From Pseudomonas rhodesiae (lineage in GTDB: Bacteria; Pseudomonadota; Gammaproteobacteria; Pseudomonadales; Pseudomonadaceae), in assembly GCF_007858255.1 (NCBI RefSeq), contig NZ_VFEU01000016.1, positions 53,164 to 117,163 of the forward strand: a DNA stretch of 64,000 bases, written 5' to 3'. Every line of letters begins with the position of its first letter. The first letter of the stretch is position 1. Of the stretch, positions 20,701 through 28,951 are shown piece after piece. The notes under the pieces were generated by a model. It saw only the letters and a list, made by a program, of their open reading frames with translations. It did not search any database and was not told the DNA's origin. Position numbers and translations under genes: made by a program.

Positions 20701-22457
20701 CCGACACCGACGTTTCGCTACGGCTGTACACCACCACCGGCCGCGACCTGAATGCGCGGGTTCTGGGCGTAGGCGGCAGTTTCGACCTGGGTAACACCAC
20801 CCGTACCGCAGTGCCAGGCAGCATCGAGGGCAAACGCGGCATCAGTGTGCAGCTGGGCAGCGACGGCCGCTATGAAGGCAGCCGCTTCGACGCGGGACGC
20901 GGTGATTTAAAGATTCAGGCCGCCGGTTCGCTGACCTTCAACCAAGCCCGCGACTGGCAGGGTTCCGGCGAAGGCACCTTGAGCGGTTTCGGCTGGGTTG
21001 AACTGGGCAGCAGCCCAGGCACCAGCAAGAAAGCCAACGCGGGCTTCCAGTTGGATAAATCCGACTTGAGCGTCGAAGACTCCCAAGGCCGCGGTGCCGA
21101 TTTGATCGCCGACGGCGTGATCGAAATCGACGCCGGGCAGGACCTGACCCTGCACGGCGCCAAGGTCGGCACGTCCAACAGCGGCGATATTCGCCTCACC
21201 GCCGGAAACCGCTTTGAGTTCCTGGCCGGGGTCGATACCCACACGGCCAATGGCGACGGGATCGGCGGCGGGGCTCGCGTCAGTGCCAAAGCGACCCAGG
21301 CTGACACATCCAGCAGCAAAAGCGGCAGCGCCGGTGCCCAGTTCAGCCTGGCTGACATCGACGAACACAGCGTGTTGCAGCGCGGTGGCACGCTCGATAG
21401 CGCGGGCACCGTGCGTATCCAGGCCGATCATGTGCGCCTGCAAGGAGTGCAGGGCCAGGCCCAGGCGTTTGAGCTGGCGGCCACCGGCGGCGACTTGGTG
21501 CTGGAGTCTGCGGTCTCCAACGAGCACCGCAACAACCGCACTATCGCCGGCGGCCTGGGTGTGAGCGGCACCCGCAGTACGGACCCGGCCAATAACGGTT
21601 CCGGCCTGTTCGCGCGCGCCAAGGGCGGCGTGGACCAACTCAGCAGTCAGACCCACGACAATACCCGCCTGCGGGCCGATCGCATTCAACTCGACAGCCG
21701 CGGCGACACGCAGTTGCTGGGGGCCACCGTCACGGCGCGCGAAGTCAGCGGCACAATCGACGGCGACTTGGTGGTGCAGAGCCGGCAGGATCAGGTGCAA
21801 GGCTTGAAGGTGCAGGTCGACGCGCAATTGACCACGGAAAAGAACCCGGCGGGCGCGGTCGATAAGCTCAGCGTGGCCGGCGGGCCGTGGTCGGGCAAGC
21901 TCAAGACCGCCGGAAAGAACCTTTACGAAAAAACGGCCGACAAGGCGCGCACGCTCAAGGACAAGCTGATCAGCAAGGTCGGTGGCTCAACCGCGACCCA
22001 GGCTGGTACTGGCGCGGCCACGGGGTCGTCCACGTTGAAGAACCTGCTGTTTCAAAATCCGGCCTACCGCGACACCACACCCACACTGCTGGGGGACTTC
22101 AGCTGGTTCAGCAATAACACGGTCGCCGAGGCGTCCGGCATCAACGGCGGCGACGGGGTAACGCTGCATGTGGGCGGCGCAGTCGACCTGACCGGCGCGC
22201 GCATCGCCTCCAGCCATGGCCGCGTGGCACTGGGCGAGGCGAAGATCACTGGCCGCGACATTCAAGGCCGCGACACCCGCACGGATTTCTCGCTCAACGC
22301 CTCGACCTCGCCCCAGCAACTGGGCACAGCGCTCTACGCAGCGTTCAATAACCCCCGTGACCCGCAAAGCCAGCGCGATGAGCATTTCAACTTGGGCCTG
22401 TTGCTTACCGGCGGCCACGATCAAGGCCAACACCTGGTCAGCGGAGTCGATCAATAA
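17775..22457 (+). CDS. TpsA exoprotein: filamentous-hemagglutinin-type adhesin without a C-terminal toxin
   Basis: A 1560-residue secreted protein. An extended signal peptide ends near residue 37 (HQAFA-ADVV). The TPS secretion domain follows, with the NPNG motif at 142-145 in LANPNGITVNGASFINTPRA. Most of the rest is beta-helix made of haemagglutinin-type repeats, rich in phrases like GDLNIAG and AGGDLQLSASS. It ends at DQGQHLVSGVDQ. There is no VENN motif, no recognisable toxin domain and no small immunity ORF; a palindromic terminator follows at once. It may be a complete adhesin, or a CdiA-like protein that has lost its tip. Confidence 0.9.
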   Translation: MTSHCRFPSVHLKPSHPLRWVICSLLSIHYGHQAFAADVVPVSGNAQRFTVKDVPVLNIVAPNPAGVSHNRFVDYNVQSAGLVLNNAVAAGRSKLAGQLPANPQFSGRAAGLILNEVTSRKASHINGPQEVFGRAADYVLANPNGITVNGASFINTPRASFVVGSPELEDGKLKRLTTFNSANPLNVGERGVSNSAGALDLIAPRISTHGTLTARDDLNILIGQNRLRYADAVIESSGRASARPVDAQLLGAMQAGRINIISTADGAGVKIAAPLTARGNLKVTSAGNLSISGNPEPVRTRISSTNGDVALAAHNDLTLSAVEVQGRAIDASAGRHLRLEAKTRKSQSQQQESWKKKVLFITTETYDKTTTQIDVEHVGTQLKARTDLTLKAGGDLQLSASSASAGRNLHATAGRDLRLSALNDSQTTRETLNHRKGLWRGDYDTSRTTETARASSLSSNGAMSVRSGKNLTVLGSQVQSQGDLTIESGKQVNVGVTRAAQQRTQNNYEGDLLSGAVFGKNDKDNRSEDQSIGSRVSTQGTLRVTSDDVLITGSLVLGQQDAVLISNSGSLTIDGSQSLVHSEKSRSDSKLFGLFKDQTDERKNASNLVRSQVKSQSNLRLQSASDLNVIGADVEAKAELKLTAAGDINLLAGTSRDTTVTQTTRNGFTSSATETKQAAPGIKGSKQFQAGVGYSQEHNTTTQDSLTHEGSQLKGATVDITAENTVRVKASDVSSTQGDLNIAGHAIELLSEADTTTRVSETDTFGLGHFVTGGMDRAGGGYKVGQEEVMTSSASTTVKSSHLSSAGDLNLVADKGQGTLLTEAAQVKADKNLTLSAGSVENRAVSNSTVETEQVKGWTASIGSNIEYKDLTRPVQKLVEGVDQSKFYQPSVLDAIEPPNLGVDLAVNVLNTRAESGGTTAVVSTFEGATVNVQVAGALTDTGTRYTATEGGVSIKADSHTFNAAENSSWQQDKGTDTDVSLRLYTTTGRDLNARVLGVGGSFDLGNTTRTAVPGSIEGKRGISVQLGSDGRYEGSRFDAGRGDLKIQAAGSLTFNQARDWQGSGEGTLSGFGWVELGSSPGTSKKANAGFQLDKSDLSVEDSQGRGADLIADGVIEIDAGQDLTLHGAKVGTSNSGDIRLTAGNRFEFLAGVDTHTANGDGIGGGARVSAKATQADTSSSKSGSAGAQFSLADIDEHSVLQRGGTLDSAGTVRIQADHVRLQGVQGQAQAFELAATGGDLVLESAVSNEHRNNRTIAGGLGVSGTRSTDPANNGSGLFARAKGGVDQLSSQTHDNTRLRADRIQLDSRGDTQLLGATVTAREVSGTIDGDLVVQSRQDQVQGLKVQVDAQLTTEKNPAGAVDKLSVAGGPWSGKLKTAGKNLYEKTADKARTLKDKLISKVGGSTATQAGTGAATGSSTLKNLLFQNPAYRDTTPTLLGDFSWFSNNTVAEASGINGGDGVTLHVGGAVDLTGARIASSHGRVALGEAKITGRDIQGRDTRTDFSLNASTSPQQLGTALYAAFNNPRDPQSQRDEHFNLGLLLTGGHDQGQHLVSGVDQ

Positions 22458-22474
22458 GCGCGTTAAAAACATCC

Positions 22475-22496
22475 AGGCCCCTGTGCACAGGGGCCT
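22475..22496 (+). terminator. Terminator-like perfect palindrome after tpsA
   Basis: A 22-base perfect palindrome, AGGCCCCTGTGC followed by its complement, ends in TTG 18 bases after the tpsA stop. The U-run is short, so intrinsic termination may be partial. Confidence 0.65.
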
Positions 22497-22604
22497 TGCT
22501 CAGTTGCTCCAACACGCTTTTAAAACAAGCGTATGTTTTTCCATTGACAGCTCCCCGGCATCCTCATAACCTCGCCAGACTTTCAACGTACCGGGTGAAC
22601 GGAC

Positions 22605-23315
22605 GTGGGCAGCATCTATTTGATTCGACATGGCCAGGCCTCCTTCGGTGCAGACGACTATGACGTGCTGTCCCCCATCGGCGTGGAACAAGCGCAAGTG
22701 CTCGGTCGCCACCTGGCGGACATGGGCCTGGTGTTCGACCGCTGCATAGCCGGCGACCTGCGCCGCCAGCAGCACACCGCCACTGCTGCGTTCGATCAAT
22801 ACCGCACCCTCGGCCTGCCGACTCCCACCCTGGAAACCGACAGCGCCTTCAACGAATTCGATGCCGACGCCATCATCCGCGCCCTGCTCCCCGACCTGCT
22901 CGACAGCGAGCCCGATGCTTTGGACATCCTGCGCAATGCCGCACAAAACCGCGGCGAGTTCCAACGCATCTTCGCCCTGATCATCGAACGCTGGCTGGCC
23001 GGCACCTACGACCCACCGGGGCTGGAAAGCTGGCTGGGGTTTGTCGAGCGCGTCCAAGGCGGCCTGCAGCGTCTGCTGGAAGCAGCCGAAAACACCCACA
23101 AAATCGCCGTGTTCACCTCCGGCGGCACCATCACCGCCCTGCTCCACCTGATTACCCGCATCCCTGCCGCCCAAGCCTTCGAGCTGAACTGGCAGATTGT
23201 GAACACCTCGCTCAACCAGCTGAAATTCCGCGGTCGCGAGGTGGCCCTGGCTTCCTTCAACAGCCATACTCACTTGCAACTGTTGAAGGCGCCGCAGCTC
23301 ATCACCTTCCGATGA
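22605..23315 (+). CDS. Histidine-phosphatase superfamily protein lacking the second catalytic His
   Basis: A 236-residue phosphoglycerate-mutase-fold protein beginning at a GTG (MGSIYLIRHGQASFG). The phospho-accepting His is at residue 9 in the RHG motif. The region where these enzymes normally have S-H-G reads AVFTSGGTITALL, so the second catalytic His is replaced by Gly. As I recall, this TSGG form occurs in a subgroup of bacterial members. Activity may be altered or absent. It sits directly upstream of an SCP2-domain gene in the same direction (56 bases apart), so the two may be co-expressed. No substrate can be named. Confidence 0.82.
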   Translation: MGSIYLIRHGQASFGADDYDVLSPIGVEQAQVLGRHLADMGLVFDRCIAGDLRRQQHTATAAFDQYRTLGLPTPTLETDSAFNEFDADAIIRALLPDLLDSEPDALDILRNAAQNRGEFQRIFALIIERWLAGTYDPPGLESWLGFVERVQGGLQRLLEAAENTHKIAVFTSGGTITALLHLITRIPAAQAFELNWQIVNTSLNQLKFRGREVALASFNSHTHLQLLKAPQLITFR

Positions 23316-23371
23316 ACCGCGGCCAACCGTGACCCCAAGGTCACTGGACTCCACCCTTAAGGATCGAAACC

Positions 23372-23686
23372 ATGACTGACGTAGCCAAAGCTGTAGAAGC
23401 AATGAAAGCCAAATTCAACCCAAGCGCTGCCGAAGGCTTGGACCTGGTGTTCGGTTTCCGCATCGACGACACCAAGAACTTCTCCCTGGTGGTCAAAGAC
23501 AAGACCTGCGAACTCAAAGAAGGCGAAAACCCAGACGCCCAAGTCACCCTGGTGATGGACAGCGACACGCTGGAAGGCATCGTCGACGGCACCACCGACG
23601 GCATGCAGGCGTTCATGGGCGGCAAGCTGCGCACCGAAGGCGACATGATGCTGGCGATGAAGCTGAGCGAACTGTTTCCGGCCTGA
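23372..23686 (+). CDS. Stand-alone SCP2 sterol-carrier-type lipid-binding protein
   Basis: A 104-residue single SCP2 domain. It begins with a helix (VAKAVEAMKAKFNPSAAEGL), then FGFRIDDTKNFSLVVKDKTC, and carries the characteristic VTLVMDSDTLEGIVDGTTDG and AFMGGKLRTEGDMMLAMKLS. Bacterial members bind acyl chains or other hydrophobic ligands; the ligand here is unknown. AAGGA lies 8 bases before the ATG. A strong intrinsic terminator follows. Confidence 0.92.
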   Translation: MTDVAKAVEAMKAKFNPSAAEGLDLVFGFRIDDTKNFSLVVKDKTCELKEGENPDAQVTLVMDSDTLEGIVDGTTDGMQAFMGGKLRTEGDMMLAMKLSELFPA

Positions 23687-23703
23687 TAAGTCGATGCTCA
23701 AAG

Positions 23704-23728
23704 AATCCCGCCACCCGGCGGGATTTTT
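23704..23728. terminator. Intrinsic terminator after the SCP2 gene
   Basis: AATCCCGCCACCCGGCGGGA followed by TTTTT makes a GC-rich stem with a T-run. It lies between convergent genes. Confidence 0.9.
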
Positions 23729-23776
23729 CGTTCACCCTGGCGGCCTCCGACTAACCGGATATCGGCCTTATTCCCC

Positions 23777-26407
23777 TCAAGCCTTCGGCGCAACACTTAA
23801 TAACAACGCCACCAATGCACTCCACCCGGTTTGGTGTGACGCGCCCAGGCCGCGGCCGGTTTCGCCATGGAAATATTCGTGAAACAACACCAGCTCACGG
23901 CTGAGGGGATCAGCCTCCAACTGCGCATACCCCGCCATCGACGGGCGTGACCCGTTTTCATCCAATAGAAACAAGCGAGTCAACCGCTGGCTGAGGCCGT
24001 CGGCCACTTCTCCCAGTGACGCCAGATAACCGCTGCCCGCCGGGTACTCCACCGAAAAGTGATCGGCATAATAACGCTCGAATTCGCGCAGCGACTCGAT
24101 CAGCATGTAGTTGATGGGCATCCACAACGGCCCGCGCCAATTGGAATTACCGCCGTACAGCCGCGAGTCGGATTCACCCGGCTGGTAACGCGCGCACAAC
24201 GTATCGCCATTTATCTTCAGTGCCAGGGGTTGGTCCGCGAACGCCTTGGATAGTGAGCGCACGCCAAACGTTGAAAGAAACTCGTCGTCAGCCAGCATGC
24301 GCCGCAGCAGATCCTTGGTCCGTTCGCCACGCAGCAGCGCCAGCAACAGGCGATTGCCCTGTCCCGGCTCGTTCCAGCGCGATACCAGTGCGGCCAAATC
24401 GGGCCGGTGGTGCATAAACCCCAGCAGGCGTTCGCGTAGCCCAGGCAAACCTTCATGCTCGCGTTGCTCCAACACCAGCACGGCAAACAGCGGCATCAGG
24501 CCGACGATGGAGCGCAGGCGTACCGGTTCGTTCTGGCCGTCTGGGCGACGCAGCACATCGTAGAAGAACAGGTCCTGCTCATCCCATAGGCCTTCCTCGC
24601 TATCGTCGACCCGGTTGATGGCACCGGCGATATACAAGAAATGCTCGAAAAATTTCACCGCAATATCCACATACACGGCATTGCGCTTGGCCAACTCCAG
24701 AGCGATACGCATCAAATCCAGCGCATAGGCCGCCACCCACGCCGTGCCGTCGGCCTGATCGAGCTGATAGCCAGGCGGCATCGCCGCCGAGCGATCGAAC
24801 AGGGCGATGTTATCCAGGCCCAGGAAGCCGCCCTGGAACAGATTGCGCCCCTCAGCGTCCTTGCGGTTGACCCACCAGGAAAAATTCAACAGCAGCTTGT
24901 GGAAAATCCGTTCAAGAAAGTCCAAATCACCGATACCGGTCAGCGCCTTGTCCTGCTGATACACGCGCCAACTGGCCCACCCATGGACCGGTGGGTTGGC
25001 ATCGTCGAAACGCCATTCGTACGCCGGCAATTGGCCGTTGGGATGCATAAAGCGATCTTTGACCAGCAGTAACAACTGGTGCTTGGCATACCCCGGATCA
25101 ATCAACGCCATGGCAACGGCCTGGAACCCTTGGTCCCAGGAGGCATACCAGGGGTATTCCCAAGTGTCGGGCATGGTCAGGATGTCGAAATTGGACAGGT
25201 GCCGCCAATGGCTATTGCGCAGGTGCAAACGCTCGGGTGGCGGTGCAGGTTGGGTGGGATCGCCGTCGAGCCATTGGTTGACGTCGAAGTAGTACAGCTG
25301 TTTGGACCAAAGCAACCCTGCCAGGGCCTGGCGCTGCACATTGCGCGCGTCTGCGTCGCTGATGCCGTGTTGCAATGCCGCGTAAAAGTCATCCGCTTCC
25401 CGGCGGCGCTGTTCGAACAGTTTGCGGGCGTGGACCTGGGGCGCTTCCACGGGGGCGAAGCGCAGGTACAGGGTCTGGCTCGCCAGGCCTGGCAGATCGA
25501 GGATGAAACGCGCGGCGACCTTGGTGCCGGCGTCGCGACGAATCGCCGAATGCGCCGCGTTCACCACGTAATCGTTGATGCCATCCTTGAACGGCCCCGA
25601 TGCTGGCTGCCCGTCGAGGCGAGTGGTGTTGCTCTCGTTTTCACAGAACAGCCACTCCAGCCCGTCGTGGCCCCAGGCGCTGAGCCAGCGATCCGGCAAT
25701 GCAGGATGACGCGCCAACACCTGCTCGCCGTCCAGGCTCAACCGTGGCTTGGGTGCATCGAAGGTCCAGCTCCAGTCATTGCGCGCCCACAACTGAGGCA
25801 GCACCTGCAGGCGCGTCGGCTGCGGCGAGCGGTTATGCACGATGACGCGCATGAAAATATCGTCTGGCTGGTGCTTGGCGTATTCGACGCTGACATCGCA
25901 ATAACGGTTGTCCTCGAACACCCCGGTATCGAGGATTTCATACTCGGCATCGCCCAAGCCTCGTCGGGCGCTCTCGGCGACCAAATCATCATAGGGGAAC
26001 GCTGCATGCGGGTACTTGTAGAGCATGCGCATGTAGGCATGACTCGGCACGCCATCGACGAAGAAGTACAGTTCCTTGACGTCCTCCCCGTGGTTGCCTT
26101 CAGCGTTGTTCAGGCCGAAAAGACGCTCCTTGATGATCGGGTCGCGCTCGTTCCATAGCGCCAGGCCCAGGCACCAATGCTGCGCCTTGTCGCTGAACCC
26201 GGCCAGACCATCTTCGCCCCAGCGATAAGCGCGGCTACGTGCGTGATCATGGGGAAAGAAGCGCCAGGCATCGCCGTCGGCACTGTAGTCCTCTCGTACC
26301 GTGCCCCACTGGCGCTCACTTAAATACGGGCCCCACACGCGCCAGGCATCGGCGCCCTCACCCACCAGGCGCTGGCCCTCGATCGTTTGCAGAATAGATG
26401 CGGTCAT
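23777..26407 (-). CDS. Large GH63/MGH1-like glycoside hydrolase (mannosyl-oligosaccharide glucosidase type)
   Basis: An 876-residue cytoplasmic protein. I start it at 26407 (MTASILQTIEGQ) because CTGGAGGG precedes it. A longer open frame to 26881 runs through the coding strand of the divergent HglS gene and is not used. The N-terminal part has WGPYLSERQWGTVREDYSAD. The C-terminal (alpha/alpha)6 barrel includes YPWYASWDQGFQAVAMALID and WRGPLWMPINYMLIESLREF, typical of MGH1-like GH63 enzymes, and closes with FHEYFHGETGRGLGASHQTG. It probably hydrolyses alpha-glucosides or mannosylglycerate-like compatible solutes; the substrate is not determined. Confidence 0.88.
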   Translation of the reverse strand: MTASILQTIEGQRLVGEGADAWRVWGPYLSERQWGTVREDYSADGDAWRFFPHDHARSRAYRWGEDGLAGFSDKAQHWCLGLALWNERDPIIKERLFGLNNAEGNHGEDVKELYFFVDGVPSHAYMRMLYKYPHAAFPYDDLVAESARRGLGDAEYEILDTGVFEDNRYCDVSVEYAKHQPDDIFMRVIVHNRSPQPTRLQVLPQLWARNDWSWTFDAPKPRLSLDGEQVLARHPALPDRWLSAWGHDGLEWLFCENESNTTRLDGQPASGPFKDGINDYVVNAAHSAIRRDAGTKVAARFILDLPGLASQTLYLRFAPVEAPQVHARKLFEQRRREADDFYAALQHGISDADARNVQRQALAGLLWSKQLYYFDVNQWLDGDPTQPAPPPERLHLRNSHWRHLSNFDILTMPDTWEYPWYASWDQGFQAVAMALIDPGYAKHQLLLLVKDRFMHPNGQLPAYEWRFDDANPPVHGWASWRVYQQDKALTGIGDLDFLERIFHKLLLNFSWWVNRKDAEGRNLFQGGFLGLDNIALFDRSAAMPPGYQLDQADGTAWVAAYALDLMRIALELAKRNAVYVDIAVKFFEHFLYIAGAINRVDDSEEGLWDEQDLFFYDVLRRPDGQNEPVRLRSIVGLMPLFAVLVLEQREHEGLPGLRERLLGFMHHRPDLAALVSRWNEPGQGNRLLLALLRGERTKDLLRRMLADDEFLSTFGVRSLSKAFADQPLALKINGDTLCARYQPGESDSRLYGGNSNWRGPLWMPINYMLIESLREFERYYADHFSVEYPAGSGYLASLGEVADGLSQRLTRLFLLDENGSRPSMAGYAQLEADPLSRELVLFHEYFHGETGRGLGASHQTGWSALVALLLSVAPKA

Positions 26408-26603
26408 CCAACCCTCCATCAGGCACTGGTTGGCGGCCAGTGTAGAACCCATCCCCGTATCAATGCACATGAACTCGGTTTTACCTTGACTCATTCGTTT
26501 GCAGAATGAAGTCCAGAGGATTCTTCGTTTGCAAGCCGTCTCGGGGCTCAACAAAATCCGGGCAACGGCCACGCCCTCTTTCATTGTCATCAGGAATTTT
26601 TCT

Positions 26604-27980
26604 ATGCCAGCCAGCGCCCAAGTCAGCCCCGACGAGATCCGCAAGGGTTTTTCCAAGGCCATGTCCGAGATGTACCGCGCTGAAGTCCCGCTGTATGGCG
26701 CGCTGATGGAGCTGGTGGCGCAGGTCAACGCGCAGACGCTGGAGGCTGATCCGCGGCTGGCACAGCACCTGCAGCGCACCGGCGAGATCCAACGCCTGGA
26801 TATGGAACGCCACGGCGCGATTCGCCTGGGCACGGCTGCCGAGCTGGCAACCATCCGCCGTTTGTTCGCGGTTATGGGCATGCAGCCAGTGGGCTATTAC
26901 GACCTGACGCCGGCGGGCGTGCCGGTGCACTCCACGGCATTTCGTGCGGTGCATGAAAGCGCGCTGCAAACCAGCCCGTTCCGCGTGTTCACCTCGCTGC
27001 TGCGCCTGGAACTGATCGAAAATCCCGACCTGCGCGCCTTCGCCGAAAACGCCTTGGCCAAGCGCTCGATCTTCACCCCGGGCGCCCTGGCGCTGATCGA
27101 ACAAGCGGAGCGAGACGGTGGCCTGAACGCCGAGGATGCCGACGAATTTATCCGACAAGCCCTGGAAACCTTCCGCTGGCACCACACCGCGACCGTCACC
27201 GCCGCGCAGTACCAGCAACTCAGTGACCAACACCGCCTGATCGCCGACGTGGTGGCCTTCAAAGGCCCGCATATCAACCATCTCACTCCGCGCACGCTGG
27301 ACATCGACCAGGTGCAAGCGGCGATGCCCGGCAAAGGCATCACACCCAAGGCCGTCATCGAAGGCCCGCCACCCCGCCAGTGTCCGATCCTGCTGCGCCA
27401 GACCAGCTTCAAAGCCCTCGACGAACCCATCGCGTTCACCGACGCCCAAGGCAGCCACAGCGCACGTTTCGGCGAAATCGAGCAACGCGGCGTCGCACTC
27501 ACGCCCAAGGGCCGCGCGCTGTATGACCGACTGCTGAACGCCGCCCGCGATGAACTGGGGGCGTTCCCCAACGAGGCGAACGCCGCGCGCTATGGTCAAC
27601 TGATGGCGCACCATTTCCAGGCGTTCCCCGACACCTACGCGCAACTACGCGAACAGGGCCTGGCCTACTTCCGCTACTTAGCCACTGCCCAAGGCCTGGC
27701 GGCACGCGGCAACCCCGCACAACCCCGCACCCTGCCGGAGCTGATCGACGCAGGCCATATCGATGTGGAACCGCTGGTGTACGAGGACTTTCTGCCGGTC
27801 AGCGCGGCGGGGATCTTCCAGTCAAACCTGGGGGACGCTGCGCAAAGCCACTACACAACCAACTCAAACCAGGCTGAATTCGAAAAAGCCCTCGGCAGCC
27901 CGACGATTGATGAATTGAAGTTGTATGGGGAGACACAACAGCGGTCGGTGGATGAGTGTATGCGGGAGTTGCTGGGCTGA
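26604..27980 (+). CDS. hglS: 2-oxoadipate dioxygenase/decarboxylase (D-2-hydroxyglutarate synthase, HglS)
   Basis: A 458-residue DUF1338/VOC-fold non-haem iron enzyme. It converts 2-oxoadipate, oxygen and water to D-2-hydroxyglutarate and CO2, the step that closes D-lysine catabolism in P. putida. The residues reported for P. putida HglS are in register: His70 and Arg74 in MERHGAIRLGT, and His226 in GPHINHLTPRT. A glutamate at about 293 (FGEIEQRG) fits the third metal ligand. AGGA precedes the ATG at 26604; an in-frame TTG at 26499 is less likely. The AT-rich operon at 28.1 kb begins 162 bases downstream. Confidence 0.93.
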   Translation: MPASAQVSPDEIRKGFSKAMSEMYRAEVPLYGALMELVAQVNAQTLEADPRLAQHLQRTGEIQRLDMERHGAIRLGTAAELATIRRLFAVMGMQPVGYYDLTPAGVPVHSTAFRAVHESALQTSPFRVFTSLLRLELIENPDLRAFAENALAKRSIFTPGALALIEQAERDGGLNAEDADEFIRQALETFRWHHTATVTAAQYQQLSDQHRLIADVVAFKGPHINHLTPRTLDIDQVQAAMPGKGITPKAVIEGPPPRQCPILLRQTSFKALDEPIAFTDAQGSHSARFGEIEQRGVALTPKGRALYDRLLNAARDELGAFPNEANAARYGQLMAHHFQAFPDTYAQLREQGLAYFRYLATAQGLAARGNPAQPRTLPELIDAGHIDVEPLVYEDFLPVSAAGIFQSNLGDAAQSHYTTNSNQAEFEKALGSPTIDELKLYGETQQRSVDECMRELLG

Positions 27981-28142
27981 TTTAGTTGCTCGCCTCTGGA
28001 ACTCTTCGAACTCTAAATTTTTGCTATCCCGCTTGGCCATGAGAAAGGGACTACATGATTTTAGGACCCTCACAATTTGATAAATTTTCTATACGGGACG
28101 AAGCTCAAAACACAGCACTCATCGTTCCGGATAGAAAAAACC

Positions 28143-28949
28143 ATGGAAGCGTTGAAAAAAATTATAGTTGTAGGAGCGGGTCATATGGGCAGCGCCATCG
28201 CACTTGGATTGCGACGCGCCAACCCAGAAAGCTCGATATTAGCAATTGAACCCGATGCCGTTCGCCGAGCGTCAATCATCAATGGCGGCATCACTGCGAT
28301 AGAAATATTGCCAAACCCCATTGCGTCGGAGGTTTTATTCCTAGCAACGACACCTCAAGACTTTTCAAGTTTCTTGGAAATAAACCCTCATATAAAAAAA
28401 TACAAAGGCATCATAATTTCAGTGATGGCCGGGACGTGTATATCCGAACTTACAGACCGATTGAATTGCTCACAGGTATTTCGTGCAATGCCAAATCTTG
28501 CTTGTGCCGAGAATGAAGGCGTCACGATTGTATTGGCAGCAGCTTCTGTAACCCAGAGCAATAGTAAAAAAGTCAAAAATCTTCTTTCGGGGCTTGGCTT
28601 ACTACTTTTCATTCAAAACGAAAAGCTGATGCATAGCGCCACTGCTTTAGTCGGGGGCGGGCCGGCATACCTTTCATTTTTTGCAGCAGCCCTTTACGAG
28701 TACGCAATTAGTAGCGGTTTCGAAAAAGCAAGCGCTCTGCTAATTACAGCTCAATTAATGAGCGGCACCTCCAGACTACTAAAACTAGCTCAGGACGATC
28801 CAATTAAGCTCTGCGAAAGAGTGATGACACCTGGGGGAACTACACAACAAGCAGTTAACATTTTCGAAAAAAACCAGATTAAAAAAACTATTATCGATGG
28901 ATTGAAGACTGCTTGCGCGCGATCAGCGACCCTGGGAAGGAGCACGTAA
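28143..28949 (+). CDS. Pyrroline-5-carboxylate-reductase-like enzyme, first gene of the AT-rich operon
   Basis: A 268-residue ProC-family protein. The Rossmann motif is IIVVGAGHMGSAIALGL. AMPNLACAENEGVT matches the conserved P5CR R-x-x-P-N region. GGGPAYLSFFAAALYEYA and VMTPGGTTQQAVNIFEKNQI match the C-terminal dimer and substrate motifs, although the usual GSGPAY is GGGPAY. It should reduce a cyclic imine such as pyrroline- or piperideine-carboxylate with NAD(P)H. Base use (AAA/TTT-rich) is unlike its flanks. Two bases separate it from the methyltransferase gene. It is more likely a pathway-specific enzyme than the housekeeping ProC, judging by composition and neighbours (inferred). Confidence 0.87.
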   Translation: MEALKKIIVVGAGHMGSAIALGLRRANPESSILAIEPDAVRRASIINGGITAIEILPNPIASEVLFLATTPQDFSSFLEINPHIKKYKGIIISVMAGTCISELTDRLNCSQVFRAMPNLACAENEGVTIVLAAASVTQSNSKKVKNLLSGLGLLLFIQNEKLMHSATALVGGGPAYLSFFAAALYEYAISSGFEKASALLITAQLMSGTSRLLKLAQDDPIKLCERVMTPGGTTQQAVNIFEKNQIKKTIIDGLKTACARSATLGRST

Positions 28950-28951
28950 AA

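Noticed and set aside
22458..22604. Possible CDI immunity gene after TpsA
   Set aside because: The gap is 147 bases with a terminator and no open frame of sensible size.
26408..26881. Upstream extension of the GH63 gene to a start at 26881
   Set aside because: The extra residues are Arg/Ser-rich, lie antisense to HglS, and the 26407 start has a good Shine-Dalgarno.
28055..28249. 64-residue frame at the start of the AT-rich operon
   Set aside because: It is out of frame with, and overlaps, the ProC-like gene and has no ribosome site or domain.
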